DNA of 8,767 bases from positions 1 through 8,767 of the forward strand of contig JAISIS010000024.1 in NCBI GenBank assembly GCA_031261905.1, in the 5' to 3' direction. The translations under genes were made by a program, and so were the position numbers. Numbering within the stretch: the stretch's first letter is position 1; each line of letters starts with the position of its first letter. Positions 1-7,990 of this stretch are shown piece after piece. The notes beneath the pieces were generated by a model. The model was given only the letters and a program-made list of their open reading frames with translations, was not told the DNA's origin and ran no database searches. The stretch is from Burkholderiaceae bacterium (lineage in GTDB: Bacteria; Pseudomonadota; Gammaproteobacteria; Burkholderiales; Burkholderiaceae_D).

Positions 1-121
1 TGTACCCTAAAGCGTGCGTTGCAGACGAATCCTTCGTGCCGTGCGTACAAGCGGCTGGCTGAAATCACCCGGCTTGCTACAATAGCGGGAATTTTTTCGT
101 TATCCCGGTCACTTCTCTCTC
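1..121. other. Gene-free left edge upstream of uup
   Basis: No gene can be supported here. There is no plausible start codon on the minus strand, and the short open frames on the plus strand resemble no family I recognise. A small hairpin is possible (ACGAA-TCC-TTCGT, about 28-40). The right part carries the promoter annotated separately. The stretch could contain the tail of a gene outside the window, but nothing proves it. Confidence 0.5.
75..83 (+). promoter_or_regulatory. Extended -10 promoter for uup
   Basis: The sequence TGCTACAAT is a TGn extension followed by a -10 hexamer with one mismatch to TATAAT. The -35 region (about 55-60, CTGGCT) is poor, as is usual for extended -10 promoters. 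The inferred transcription start is near 90, giving a leader of about 30 nt for the gene at 122. This is inferred from consensus only. Confidence 0.55.
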
Positions 122-2029
122 ATGGCGCTTTTATCCCTTACCGATGCCCAACTGGCTTTTGGCCATTTCCCGATGCTGGATCATGCTGATTTTTCGCTGG
201 AGCCGGGCGAGCGTGTAGGGCTGATAGGGCGTAACGGCACAGGCAAATCCTCGCTTCTTCAGGTGCTGGCGGGAAAGCAATTGCTGGATGACGGGCTTTT
301 CACCATGCAGCAGGGCTTGCGTATAGCCTATGTCGCGCAGGAGCCGCAGTTTGACCCGGCGCAAACTGTGTTTGAAGCCGTTGCCTCCGGCCTGTCCGAT
401 ATCCAGGCCATGCTGGCGGAATATGAGTCGCTTACGGCTCGGCTGGGCGGCACTCAGGATGAAGCCATCCTGGACAAAATGCATGATTTGCAGGGGAAGC
501 TGGATGCCGCCAATGCCTGGAACCTTGCCAACCGGGTGGAAACTGTCCTGCAGCAACTTGGGCTTGTAAAGGACGATATCATGGGCACGCTCTCGGGCGG
601 TATGCACAAGCGGGTTGCCCTCGCGCATGGCCTGGTTGTCGCGCCGGATGTCTTGTTGCTGGATGAGCCTACCAACCATCTCGATTTTGATTCCATCCTG
701 TGGCTGGAGTCCCTGCTGAACGATTTCAAGGGCAGCATTGTCCTTATCACGCATGACAGGCGTTTCCTTGATCATGTAGTTACCCGTATTGTGGAACTGG
801 ACAGGGGTCGCCTGCTTTCCTATCCCGGAAATTTCTCTGCCTATAAAGAAAGGAAATCGGCGCAGTTGGCAGCAGAAGAAGTGGAAAACGCGAAGTTTGA
901 TAAATTTCTGGCGCAGGAAGAGGTCTGGATCAGGAAAGGCATCCAGGCCAGGAGAACGCGGAACGAAGGGCGCGTGCGGCGCCTGCATGATCTGAGGGCG
1001 ACCCGCGCGGCACGGCGCGACCAGCAAGGGCAGGTGCGCATGGATGTTTCCGCAGGGGAGCGTTCAGGCAAGGTGGTTGCCGAGCTGGCGCACATAAACA
1101 AGCGTTATGGCGACAAGGTAATCGCACGGGATTTTTCCGACATTATCCTGCGGGGAGACAAGGTCGGGCTGATCGGGCCAAACGGCATCGGTAAAACGAC
1201 CCTCCTGCGCATGATTTTAGGGGAAGAGCAACCGGACAGCGGCAGCATACGGCAGGGAACCAATCTGCAAGTAGCCTATTTTGACCAGATGCGCGCGCAA
1301 CTGGATGACGAGGCTACGCTGGCGGATACTATTTCACCCGGCAGCGAGTGGGTGGATATTGGCGGGCAACGCAAGCATGTGATGAGCTACCTGGCTGACT
1401 TTCTGTTTACGCCGGAGCGCGCCCGCTCGCCGGTGAAATCGCTATCAGGCGGGGAGCGCAACCGGCTGCTGCTGGCGCGGCTTTTTGCCCGCCCGGCCAA
1501 TGTGCTGGTGCTTGATGAGCCGACCAATGATCTGGATATTGATACGCTGGAATTGCTGGAAGAGTTGCTGCAGGATTACGATGGCACGGTTTTTTTGGTC
1601 AGCCATGACCGCGCCTTTATTGACAATGTGGTCACCCAGGTGATCGCCGCCGAGGGTAATGGCCTGTGGCGGGAATATCCGGGCGGATACAGCGATTGGG
1701 AGCGGATGCGCCCCAAACCGCAGGCACCGGCCAGCGCCAAAGCCCCTGCGCCCGCGCCAGCAACGCCTGCCAGGGAAAAGGCCGCCCCTCCCCGCCGCAA
1801 AAAGCTGGGTTACAAGGAGCAGCGGGAACTGGATGAATTGCCTGCCCGGATTGCCGCGCTGGAAGCGGAGCAAAACCAGATTGCGGGCAGGTTGTCCGAT
1901 CCGGAGTTGTATAAAAACAACCGGGAAGAAGGTAACCGGCTTAACCAGCGCTTTGCGGAAATTGAAGAAACGCTGATGAACTGCATGATCCGCTGGGAAG
2001 AGCTGGAATCGCTGACCAAAGAGGGGTAG
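122..2029 (+). CDS. uup: ABC-F family ATPase, Uup type
   Basis: This is a soluble protein of 635 residues with two ATP-binding cassettes and no membrane segments, so it is not a transporter. Cassette 1 has Walker A GRNGTGKSS (36-44), signature LSGGMHKR (157-164), Walker B VLLLDEPTNHLD (177-188) and H-loop His211. Cassette 2 has GPNGIGKTT (352-360), LSGGERNR (441-448), VLVLDEPTNDLD (461-472) and His494. A charged ABC-F linker lies at about 240-310. A Pro/Ala-rich hinge (531-557) leads to a C-terminal coiled coil (about 570-635), the mark of the Uup subgroup, where that domain binds DNA in E. coli. Family members act at the ribosome, and Uup also affects branched-DNA intermediates and transposon excision. 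The start gives the usual MxLLSL N-terminus, but no Shine-Dalgarno sequence precedes it. The gene converges on murJ with a 16-bp gap. Family assignment is firm; the cellular role is inferred from E. coli. Confidence 0.93.
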   Translation: MALLSLTDAQLAFGHFPMLDHADFSLEPGERVGLIGRNGTGKSSLLQVLAGKQLLDDGLFTMQQGLRIAYVAQEPQFDPAQTVFEAVASGLSDIQAMLAEYESLTARLGGTQDEAILDKMHDLQGKLDAANAWNLANRVETVLQQLGLVKDDIMGTLSGGMHKRVALAHGLVVAPDVLLLDEPTNHLDFDSILWLESLLNDFKGSIVLITHDRRFLDHVVTRIVELDRGRLLSYPGNFSAYKERKSAQLAAEEVENAKFDKFLAQEEVWIRKGIQARRTRNEGRVRRLHDLRATRAARRDQQGQVRMDVSAGERSGKVVAELAHINKRYGDKVIARDFSDIILRGDKVGLIGPNGIGKTTLLRMILGEEQPDSGSIRQGTNLQVAYFDQMRAQLDDEATLADTISPGSEWVDIGGQRKHVMSYLADFLFTPERARSPVKSLSGGERNRLLLARLFARPANVLVLDEPTNDLDIDTLELLEELLQDYDGTVFLVSHDRAFIDNVVTQVIAAEGNGLWREYPGGYSDWERMRPKPQAPASAKAPAPAPATPAREKAAPPRRKKLGYKEQRELDELPARIAALEAEQNQIAGRLSDPELYKNNREEGNRLNQRFAEIEETLMNCMIRWEELESLTKEG

Positions 2030-2035
2030 GGAAAG

Positions 2036-2057
2036 GTGGCGGCTTTTAGTCTGCCAC
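2036..2057. terminator. Possible weak bidirectional terminator, uup/murJ
   Basis: A 7-bp stem (GTGGCGG pairing with CTGCCAC, one G-U pair) with an 8-nt loop sits between the convergent genes. The murJ stop codon (2046-2048, minus strand) falls in the loop region. No proper T-run follows on either strand; the minus side has only CTTTCCC. It may slow transcripts or protect 3' ends, but it is not a classic terminator. Confidence 0.3.
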
Positions 2058-3596
2058 GCGCCTGAAATCGCGCGGGCGAAAACCCATGGCAAAGAGCGCG
2101 CCAAAATACACGATGCCGCAAATTACCATCACACCCGCAAGTACACCCGCCCGGTATAAGGGCCTTGATTGCAGCCCTGTCCAGTCAAAAAAGGAGGCCG
2201 ACCAGAGCGCCACGCCCGCCAGCAGAAAAAGCGCGCCCGCCAGTCTGAGCAAAAACATCCGCCAGCCTGCCCTTGGGGTATAGATTCCGCGCTTTCTGAG
2301 GCCGATGTAAAGGCAAATGGCATTTACGCACGCGCCCAGACCAATCGCCAGCGCCAGCCCGGCATGGGCAATCCAGGGCACAAAGGCAAAGTTCATGAGC
2401 TGCGTCACTATCAGCACGACTATGGCTATTCTGGCCGGTGTCTTGATATCCTGTTTGGCATAAAAGCCGGGGGCCAGAATCCGCACCAGAATAAGTCCGA
2501 TCAGCCCGACCCCGTAAGCGATCAGAGCATTGGATGTCATGGCGACATCTTCCGCGTTGAATTTACCGTAATGAAAAAGGGTGGCGGTAAATGGTTCCGG
2601 CAGGGTCATCAGAAATACGGCTGCGGGCATGGCCAGCAGGAAGGTCAGCCGCAATCCCCAGTCCAGCAGCGCGGAGTATTCTTCCGCGTCCTGCCGGGCA
2701 TTTGCTTTGGAAAGGCTGGGCAGGAGGATGGTGCCCAGCGCAACGCCCAGCAGCGCGTTGGGAAATTCCATAAGCCTGTCGGCATAGGAAAGCCAGGAAA
2801 CGCTGCCATGCGGCAGGTGCGAGGCAATATTGGTGTTGATCATCAGGCTGATTTGCGCAACGGATACGGCAAATGTCGCGGGCACCATCTGGCTGATAAC
2901 CCGTCTAACGCCTTCGTTGCGGTAAATTTCGCGAATCCTGAGGGAGATCCGGGGCAGCATATTGAGTTTTTTCAGCGCAGGTATCTGTATGGCAAGCTGG
3001 AGCAGCCCGCCCACAAATACCGCCAGCGCCAGGGCATATACCGGCTGATCCATGTATGGAGCAACAAACAACGAGGCCACGATGAAGGAAAGGTTCAGCA
3101 AGACCGGGGTAAAGGCCGGTATGCGGAATTCGCGCCAGGTATTGAGAATCCCGCCCGCCAGCGCCACCAGCGACATGAAGAGGATGTACGGGAACATGAT
3201 GCGCGTCATGACGATAGACGCATGAAATACCTCCGGATTGTTGTCAAAGCCTGTGGCGATCAGAAAAACGATGGTTGGCGCGGTAATCACGCCGATAATG
3301 GTTACAGCAATCAGCGCCCAGAAAAGTGCGGAGGCCACCTTGTTGACCAGTTCGCGGGTTTCATCCATTCCCTTCCGATTGGCGTATTCCGCGAGAATCG
3401 GCACAAAAGCCTGCGAGAAAGCGCCTTCGGCAAAGAGCCGCCGCAGCAGGTTGGGAATGCGGAACGCCACAAAAAAGGCATCGGTAAAACCGGATGCCCC
3501 GAATGCGCGCGCAATCAGCAATTCGCGTATCAGCCCGGTGATACGCGAGAGCATGGTTATGCCCGAAATGGTAAAAAGGGTTTTCAAAAGGTTCAT
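2046..3596 (-). CDS. murJ: Lipid II flippase MurJ (MviN)
   Basis: This 516-residue, very hydrophobic polytopic membrane protein belongs to the MurJ/MviN branch of the MOP superfamily, whose members normally have 14 transmembrane segments and about 510 residues. MurJ moves the peptidoglycan precursor lipid II across the inner membrane. The N-terminus is typical. Residues known to matter in E. coli MurJ appear at the same positions: Arg18, Arg24, Asp39, Asn49, Arg52, Arg53 and Glu57. The YADRLMEFP motif supplies Arg274, the counterpart of E. coli Arg270. The start at 3596 is fixed by the conserved MNLLKTL beginning. No Shine-Dalgarno sequence precedes it, and a perfect -10 box lies only 8 bp upstream, so the mRNA may be almost leaderless. 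The gene diverges from rplU and converges with uup. It appears intact. Confidence 0.96.
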   Translation of the reverse strand: MNLLKTLFTISGITMLSRITGLIRELLIARAFGASGFTDAFFVAFRIPNLLRRLFAEGAFSQAFVPILAEYANRKGMDETRELVNKVASALFWALIAVTIIGVITAPTIVFLIATGFDNNPEVFHASIVMTRIMFPYILFMSLVALAGGILNTWREFRIPAFTPVLLNLSFIVASLFVAPYMDQPVYALALAVFVGGLLQLAIQIPALKKLNMLPRISLRIREIYRNEGVRRVISQMVPATFAVSVAQISLMINTNIASHLPHGSVSWLSYADRLMEFPNALLGVALGTILLPSLSKANARQDAEEYSALLDWGLRLTFLLAMPAAVFLMTLPEPFTATLFHYGKFNAEDVAMTSNALIAYGVGLIGLILVRILAPGFYAKQDIKTPARIAIVVLIVTQLMNFAFVPWIAHAGLALAIGLGACVNAICLYIGLRKRGIYTPRAGWRMFLLRLAGALFLLAGVALWSASFFDWTGLQSRPLYRAGVLAGVMVICGIVYFGALFAMGFRPRDFRRVAD

Positions 3597-3604
3597 GCAG
3601 AGGC

Positions 3605-3610
3605 ATTATA
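3605..3610 (-). promoter_or_regulatory. -10 box of the murJ promoter
   Basis: A perfect TATAAT reads on the minus strand, with 8 bp between it and the murJ ATG. Transcription would be expected to begin at about 3598-3600, two to four bases before the start codon. No convincing -35 hexamer exists at 16-19 bp, so the promoter is supported by the -10 box and its position only. Confidence 0.5.
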
Positions 3611-3633
3611 GTACAACAGTATGGGCGGATGCT

Positions 3634-3662
3634 TTGACCGGGAATACAAGCTGCTGTATAAT
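3634..3662 (+). promoter_or_regulatory. Sigma-70 promoter of the rplU operon
   Basis: TTGACC (3634-3639) and TATAAT (3657-3662) are separated by exactly 17 bp, with one mismatch in twelve to the sigma-70 consensus. The inferred start near 3669 gives a T-rich leader of about 60 nt before rplU. Such a strong promoter suits a ribosomal-protein operon. It lies within polymerase-footprint distance of the divergent murJ promoter. Confidence 0.85.
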
Positions 3663-3718
3663 TGGCGGTTTTCCGGATTTGCCGGGATATTTTGCTGTTT
3701 TTTTATTATTTATTTTGA

Positions 3719-3723
3719 TGGAG
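3719..3723 (+). promoter_or_regulatory. Ribosome binding site deciding the rplU start
   Basis: TGGAG is followed by a 5-nt spacer and the ATG at 3729. This selects the standard L21 start over an in-frame ATG at 3621, which lies upstream of the promoter itself. Confidence 0.8.
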
Positions 3724-3728
3724 TTTCC

Positions 3729-4040
3729 ATGTACGCGGTCATAAAAACCGGTGGCAAACAATACAAGGTTGTTGCCGGACAAAAATATAAAGTAGAAGCG
3801 ATACCGGCAGACATTGGATCCGAAATCACTATTGACCAGGTTCTTGCAGTGGGTGAAGGCGAAAGCATCCGCTTTGGCACGCCATTGGTCGAAGGTGTAA
3901 CGGTTCAGGCTACGGTTGTGACGCAGGGTCGTCATCCCAAGGTGAAAATTTTCAAGATGCGCAGGCGCAAACATTACCAGAAACGCCAGGGCCATCGCCA
4001 GAATTACACCGAACTGCAAATCGTTTCCATTAACGCATAA
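3729..4040 (+). CDS. rplU: 50S ribosomal protein L21
   Basis: This 103-residue protein matches bacterial L21 in length and sequence. It starts [14 protein letters not shown] and has the basic C-terminal segment (about 71-92, [20 protein letters not shown]) that binds 23S rRNA. L21 is a structural protein of the large subunit. It is the first gene after the strong promoter at 3634-3662 and is followed 45 bp later by rpmA. The rplU-rpmA pairing is almost universal in bacteria. An in-frame extension to 3621 is rejected because it would begin upstream of the -35 box and has no counterpart in the family. Confidence 0.98.
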   Translation: MYAVIKTGGKQYKVVAGQKYKVEAIPADIGSEITIDQVLAVGEGESIRFGTPLVEGVTVQATVVTQGRHPKVKIFKMRRRKHYQKRQGHRQNYTELQIVSINA

Positions 4041-4085
4041 CCGGCTATCGTTTTTTCAGAAACGAAACCTATTCAGGAGCTTGAA

Positions 4086-4343
4086 ATGGCACACAAAAAA
4101 GGCGGCGGCACAACCAGAAACGGCCGCGATTCCCACTCAAAACGCCTGGGCGTTAAAGTTTACGGTGGCCAGGCCATCAACGCAGGCGGCATTATCGTAC
4201 GCCAGCGCGGCACGACGATGCACCCCGGCGACAACGTTGGCATGGGCAAGGACCATACTCTCTTCGCGCTGATTGACGGCAAGGTAAAATTTGTTGTCAA
4301 AGGCGAGAAAAACAGGCACTACGCAACCGTTATTCCTGCGTAA
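4086..4343 (+). CDS. rpmA: 50S ribosomal protein L27
   Basis: This 85-residue protein is standard L27, beginning [16 protein letters not shown]. The flexible, glycine-rich N-terminus of L27 reaches toward the peptidyl-transferase centre in proteobacterial ribosomes. There is no N-terminal cleavage extension of the Firmicutes type. A good Shine-Dalgarno AGGAG (4075-4079) lies 6 nt before the ATG. It is co-transcribed with rplU, and two hairpins follow its stop codon, the second a clear intrinsic terminator. Confidence 0.98.
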   Translation: MAHKKGGGTTRNGRDSHSKRLGVKVYGGQAINAGGIIVRQRGTTMHPGDNVGMGKDHTLFALIDGKVKFVVKGEKNRHYATVIPA

Positions 4344-4359
4344 GCCGCCAGCAACATGG

Positions 4360-4377
4360 GCATCGTTCATGCGATGC
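4360..4377 (+). other. Hairpin downstream of rpmA
   Basis: A perfect 6-bp stem (GCATCG/CGATGC) with a 6-nt loop starts 17 nt after the rpmA stop, with no T-run behind it. It is immediately upstream of the terminator hairpin. It could protect the rplU-rpmA mRNA end or act as a pause element. Confidence 0.45.
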
Positions 4378-4387
4378 TGAAAAGGAG

Positions 4388-4416
4388 AAGGCTCTGCCCG
4401 TAGCGGAGCCTTTTTT
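4388..4416 (+). terminator. Intrinsic terminator between rpmA and obgE
   Basis: AAGGCTCTGC (4388-4397) pairs with GCGGAGCCTT (4403-4412), 10 bp including one G-U pair. The loop is 5 nt, and six Ts run from 4411 to 4416, partly in the stem. This has the full form of a rho-independent terminator. It lies 20 nt before the obgE start, so it should limit read-through from the ribosomal-protein promoter into obgE. Confidence 0.85.
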
Positions 4417-4424
4417 CGTATTGA

Positions 4425-5546
<1,122 letters not shown>

Positions 5547-5564
5547 CTTTTTACCGCCCCTGCC

Positions 5565-6692
5565 ATGAAATCTCTCATTCCTCGCGCCAAACGGCTGATT
5601 GTCAAAATCGGATCATCGCTCCTGACGGACAACGGCAAAGGTCTGGATCATACCGCTATCGCGCGCTGGTCTGACCAGATTGCCCGGCTTCGCGCGCTTG
5701 GCAAGGAAATTATTCTGGTCAGTTCGGGGGCGATTGCCGAAGGTATGTTGCGGCTGGGTTTTGACAAGCGCCCGGCAGATATTCACAAACTCCAGGCCTG
5801 CGCCGCCGTTGGGCAAATGGGCCTGATCCAGATTTATGAGAGCAGTTTTCGCGCCTATGACATTCATACCGCGCAGGTGTTGCTGACGCACGCGGATTTG
5901 TCTGACCGCGAACGTTATCTGAACGCCCGCTCAACCTTGCTGGAACTGCTTCATATGGGTGTTATTCCCATCATCAATGAAAACGATACGGTGGTCACCG
6001 ATGAAATCCAGTTTGGCGACAATGATACGCTTGGCGCACTGGTAGCCAATCTGGTTGAGGCGGATGCCCTTATTATACTGACCGACCAGCAGGGCCTCTT
6101 TAACGCCGACCCGCGCAAGAATCCGGATGCGGAACTGATCCGCCATGCTGTTGCGGGCGATCCCGGACTGGAAAAAATGGCGGGAGGGGCCGGCACCCAT
6201 TTCGGGCGCGGCGGGATGCTGACAAAGGTGCTTGCGGCAAAGCGGGCCGCACTCTCCGGCGCGCATACCATTATCGCGTGGGGCAAGCAGGAGGATGTGC
6301 TTATCCGGCTGGCTGAAGGGGAAATGATCGGCACCCAGTTGCAGGCGCCTTCCGGACGGCTCCAGGCGCGCAAGCAATGGATGATGGACCATCTGCAAAT
6401 GGCAGGGAAGGTATTCCTGGATGCGGGCGCGGTGCAAAAGGTACTGAAGGACGGTAAATCGCTGCTTCCTATTGGCGTCACAAAAATTATGGGCGACTTC
6501 CGCAGAGGCGAGGTGATTGCCTGTTTTGATGAATCCGGCCGCGAGATCGCGCGTGGCCTCAGCAATTACTCCAGCTCGGACGCACAACGCATCCTGCGCC
6601 ATAAATCATCCGATATCGCCGATATTCTGGGATATCACGGCGCACCGGAGCTGATCCACCGGGATAACCTGGTAACGGTTGTCAATCAGTAA
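5565..6692 (+). CDS. proB: Glutamate 5-kinase with PUA domain
   Basis: ProB phosphorylates glutamate to gamma-glutamyl phosphate, the first and feedback-controlled step of proline synthesis. This protein is 375 residues, near the usual E. coli-type length of 367. The amino-acid kinase domain (about 8-260) shows Lys14 in VKIGSS, Ser54 in SSGA, Asp141 in INENDT, Asn153-Asp154 in GDNDTLGAL, the nucleotide motif TDQQGLF (173-179) and Lys221 in GGMLTK. A C-terminal PUA domain spans about 277-368. It lies 18 bp after obgE, probably in one transcript. No Shine-Dalgarno sequence is visible before the ATG, so coupling to obgE translation is possible. Its last 7 bases overlap the convergent CNP1-like gene. 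No proA is present in this window. Confidence 0.96.
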   Translation: MKSLIPRAKRLIVKIGSSLLTDNGKGLDHTAIARWSDQIARLRALGKEIILVSSGAIAEGMLRLGFDKRPADIHKLQACAAVGQMGLIQIYESSFRAYDIHTAQVLLTHADLSDRERYLNARSTLLELLHMGVIPIINENDTVVTDEIQFGDNDTLGALVANLVEADALIILTDQQGLFNADPRKNPDAELIRHAVAGDPGLEKMAGGAGTHFGRGGMLTKVLAAKRAALSGAHTIIAWGKQEDVLIRLAEGEMIGTQLQAPSGRLQARKQWMMDHLQMAGKVFLDAGAVQKVLKDGKSLLPIGVTKIMGDFRRGEVIACFDESGREIARGLSNYSSSDAQRILRHKSSDIADILGYHGAPELIHRDNLVTVVNQ

Positions 6693-7279
6693 TTGACGTC
6701 GTAAAGATCCTGCCGCAGGGATTGCTGGTACTTCAGTTTGTGCAGCATGGTTTCTTTGGTGGCGGCTATGCCAAGCCCGTCGCAAAAATAATTACGCATC
6801 AGCGCCGTCTGCGGCTGGTTGACATTTTGCACATCAACCGCCCTCCAGATATTGGTGCGGGATGGTACCCATTTGCCTGCGACATCGCCCATGGCATAAC
6901 GCCGATAGGTGCGGTTCGCGCATCTTACACCTTCATACGAAATATTTTTTGCGCCGCCGGAGCTTAAGCCCACCAGGGTATAACGAATCTCGTCCTTGCC
7001 CGTTATCAGCGATTTGGCGTCAATGGCGAATCGTTGCGTCTGTACCGGGCTGACGTAAAAGAACACCAGATTTTCTTTTTCAGGAAAGGCCGGTAGCTTT
7101 ACCTCCCACTCTTTTTTGGGCTTGCTGATATCTTCATAATCTTCCATGCCGCGATACGATGAGCCAACCATCGGCTCTTCTTCCAGCACCGTGCGCTCGT
7201 CAGCAAGCAGCGGACTGCAGAAAGCGGAAAAGAGCAATATGCCCGCAACCGAAAGCAAGAAATTTTTTTCTGTTTTCAT
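6686..7279 (-). CDS. CNP1-like family secreted protein, function unknown
   Basis: The product is 197 residues. It begins with a basic N-terminus and a hydrophobic core (about 7-25), then a likely signal peptidase I site after Ala26 (PLLA/DE), so the mature protein should be periplasmic. It resembles the CNP1-like family of betaproteobacteria, a group without known function, which recurs next to rppH and proB in that class. Two cysteines in the mature part (Cys120, Cys166) could form a disulfide. The segment at about 70-170 is the best-ordered part, with Trp, Tyr and Arg-rich motifs. The start at 7279 is chosen because AGAGAGG lies 6 nt upstream and the signal peptide begins there; a 25-residue longer version lacks these. 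It follows rppH by 13 bp, so it is probably translated from the same mRNA. The family call is from memory of sequence and context. Confidence 0.8.
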   Translation of the reverse strand: MKTEKNFLLSVAGILLFSAFCSPLLADERTVLEEEPMVGSSYRGMEDYEDISKPKKEWEVKLPAFPEKENLVFFYVSPVQTQRFAIDAKSLITGKDEIRYTLVGLSSGGAKNISYEGVRCANRTYRRYAMGDVAGKWVPSRTNIWRAVDVQNVNQPQTALMRNYFCDGLGIAATKETMLHKLKYQQSLRQDLYDVNY

Positions 7280-7285
7280 TGAAAG

Positions 7286-7292
7286 CCTCTCT
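7286..7292 (-). promoter_or_regulatory. Ribosome binding site deciding the CNP1-like start
   Basis: On the minus strand AGAGAGG lies 6 nt before the ATG at 7279 and in the short gap after the rppH stop codon (7293-7295). It rules out the in-frame ATG at 7354, which lies inside rppH. Confidence 0.75.
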
Positions 7293-7922
7293 TTATTCCG
7301 GCTGTTCTTTTTCAGTGTGTTCGGTTTGTGGCAGGGCTTTTTTATCGGCGCCAACCGCCACCTTGCCTTTTTTCCCTGCCGATGACGAACGCCTTTTTCC
7401 TGTGCGATGCGGAGGTTTCAGCGGAGAGAGCGATATGCCTCGAACAGGCCGTGGATTCAGAAAACGGGAAAGCTCATCCAGTGCGTGATAGTAGACATCC
7501 CGCTTGAATTCAATCACGACATCAAGCGGCACCCAGTATTCATGCCAGCGCCAGGCGTCAAATTCGGGCTTACTGGTGGCGCGAAGGTCAAAATCACTGT
7601 CCCGTCCTACCATCCGCAGCAAAAACCATATCTGTTTCTGCCCGCGATAATGCGCGTTGCTTTCCGGCTTTTTATATTTTTGCGGCACTTCATAACGCAA
7701 CCAGTCACGCGTACGGCCAATGACCTTGACGTGCTCCTGCTTCAGGCCGGTTTCTTCCATCAACTCGCGATACATGGCCTGCTTGGGCGTTTCACCATAC
7801 TTTATGCCGCCCTGCGGAAACTGCCATGAATGTTCACGCGCCCTTTTTCCCCACCACACCTGATTATATGCGTTAAGCAGAATAATGCCGACGTTGGGAC
7901 GAAACCCGTCACGGTCCAGCAT
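7293..7922 (-). CDS. rppH: RNA 5'-pyrophosphohydrolase RppH (Nudix)
   Basis: RppH removes pyrophosphate from the 5' triphosphate end of mRNA, which primes decay by 5'-sensing RNase E. The complete Nudix box runs from Gly38 to Leu60: Gly38, Glu44, Arg52, Glu53, Leu54, Glu56, Glu57, Gly59. Its metal-binding glutamates Glu53, Glu56 and Glu57 have the same numbers as in E. coli RppH. The N-terminus [15 protein letters not shown] is typical of the proteobacterial enzyme. At 209 residues it exceeds the E. coli protein (176): after about residue 157 there is a low-complexity tail rich in Lys, Arg, Ser and Pro, which I take to be disordered and perhaps RNA-binding. The minus-strand AAGAGG at 7928-7933 lies 5 nt before the start. 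It is the first gene of a unit with the CNP1-like gene and diverges from proS. I could not find a convincing promoter for it. Confidence 0.94.
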   Translation of the reverse strand: MLDRDGFRPNVGIILLNAYNQVWWGKRAREHSWQFPQGGIKYGETPKQAMYRELMEETGLKQEHVKVIGRTRDWLRYEVPQKYKKPESNAHYRGQKQIWFLLRMVGRDSDFDLRATSKPEFDAWRWHEYWVPLDVVIEFKRDVYYHALDELSRFLNPRPVRGISLSPLKPPHRTGKRRSSSAGKKGKVAVGADKKALPQTEHTEKEQPE

Positions 7923-7962
7923 ATTGACCTCTTATTTTTTGCCGCCGGTATTCGGCAGACGG

Positions 7963-7990
7963 CGCAACCACCAATTTTGTTGCGTTTTTT
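7963..7990 (+). terminator. Terminator-like hairpin upstream of proS
   Basis: CGCAAC (7963-7968) pairs with GTTGCG (7979-7984), 6 bp with a 10-nt loop, followed at once by six Ts (7985-7990). On the plus strand this has the form of an intrinsic terminator reading toward proS. It could end antisense transcripts from rppH or act as an attenuator. The 3' arm and T-run also belong to the larger inverted repeat, so the two structures cannot form together. Confidence 0.5.

Noticed and set aside
28..40. Small hairpin ACGAA-TCC-TTCGT near the left edge as a terminator
   Set aside because: Five base pairs with a 3-nt loop and no T-run; expected by chance at this size.
131..1027. 298-codon open frame on the minus strand opposite uup
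   Set aside because: Antisense shadow of the well-supported ABC-F gene, with no family features. The same applies to the long antisense frames opposite uup (1445-2104), obgE (4137-5021), proB (5931-6602) and proS (8246-8746).
2169..3611. 480-codon open frame on the plus strand opposite murJ
   Set aside because: It lies entirely antisense to a gene with clear family motifs, its product is a Gly/Gln/His/Arg/Lys-rich string with no recognisable domain, and no ribosome binding site or promoter fits it. It is a by-product of murJ codon use.
3673..3704. Attenuator in the rplU leader (CCGG hairpin followed by a T7 run)
   Set aside because: The stem is only 4 bp and lies 12 nt before the T-run, so it does not have terminator geometry. 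I also saw no alternative pairing.
3621..3728. In-frame N-terminal extension of L21 from the ATG at 3621
   Set aside because: The extension would start upstream of the -35 box, no L21 has it, and a good ribosome binding site serves the ATG at 3729.
6806..6816. Neisseria-type DNA uptake sequence (GCCGTCTG match)
   Set aside because: Only 8 bases match before it diverges, the site is inside a coding region, and no second copy was noticed in the window.
7217..7228. Lipoprotein lipobox around Cys21 of the CNP1-like protein
   Set aside because: The residue before the cysteine is Phe (SAFC), which does not fit the Gly/Ala/Ser needed at -1; a signal peptidase I site after Ala26 fits better.
7280..7354. 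Longer start for the CNP1-like gene at 7354
   Set aside because: It would place 25 residues before a clear signal peptide, overlapping the end of rppH, and lacks the ribosome binding site found before 7279.
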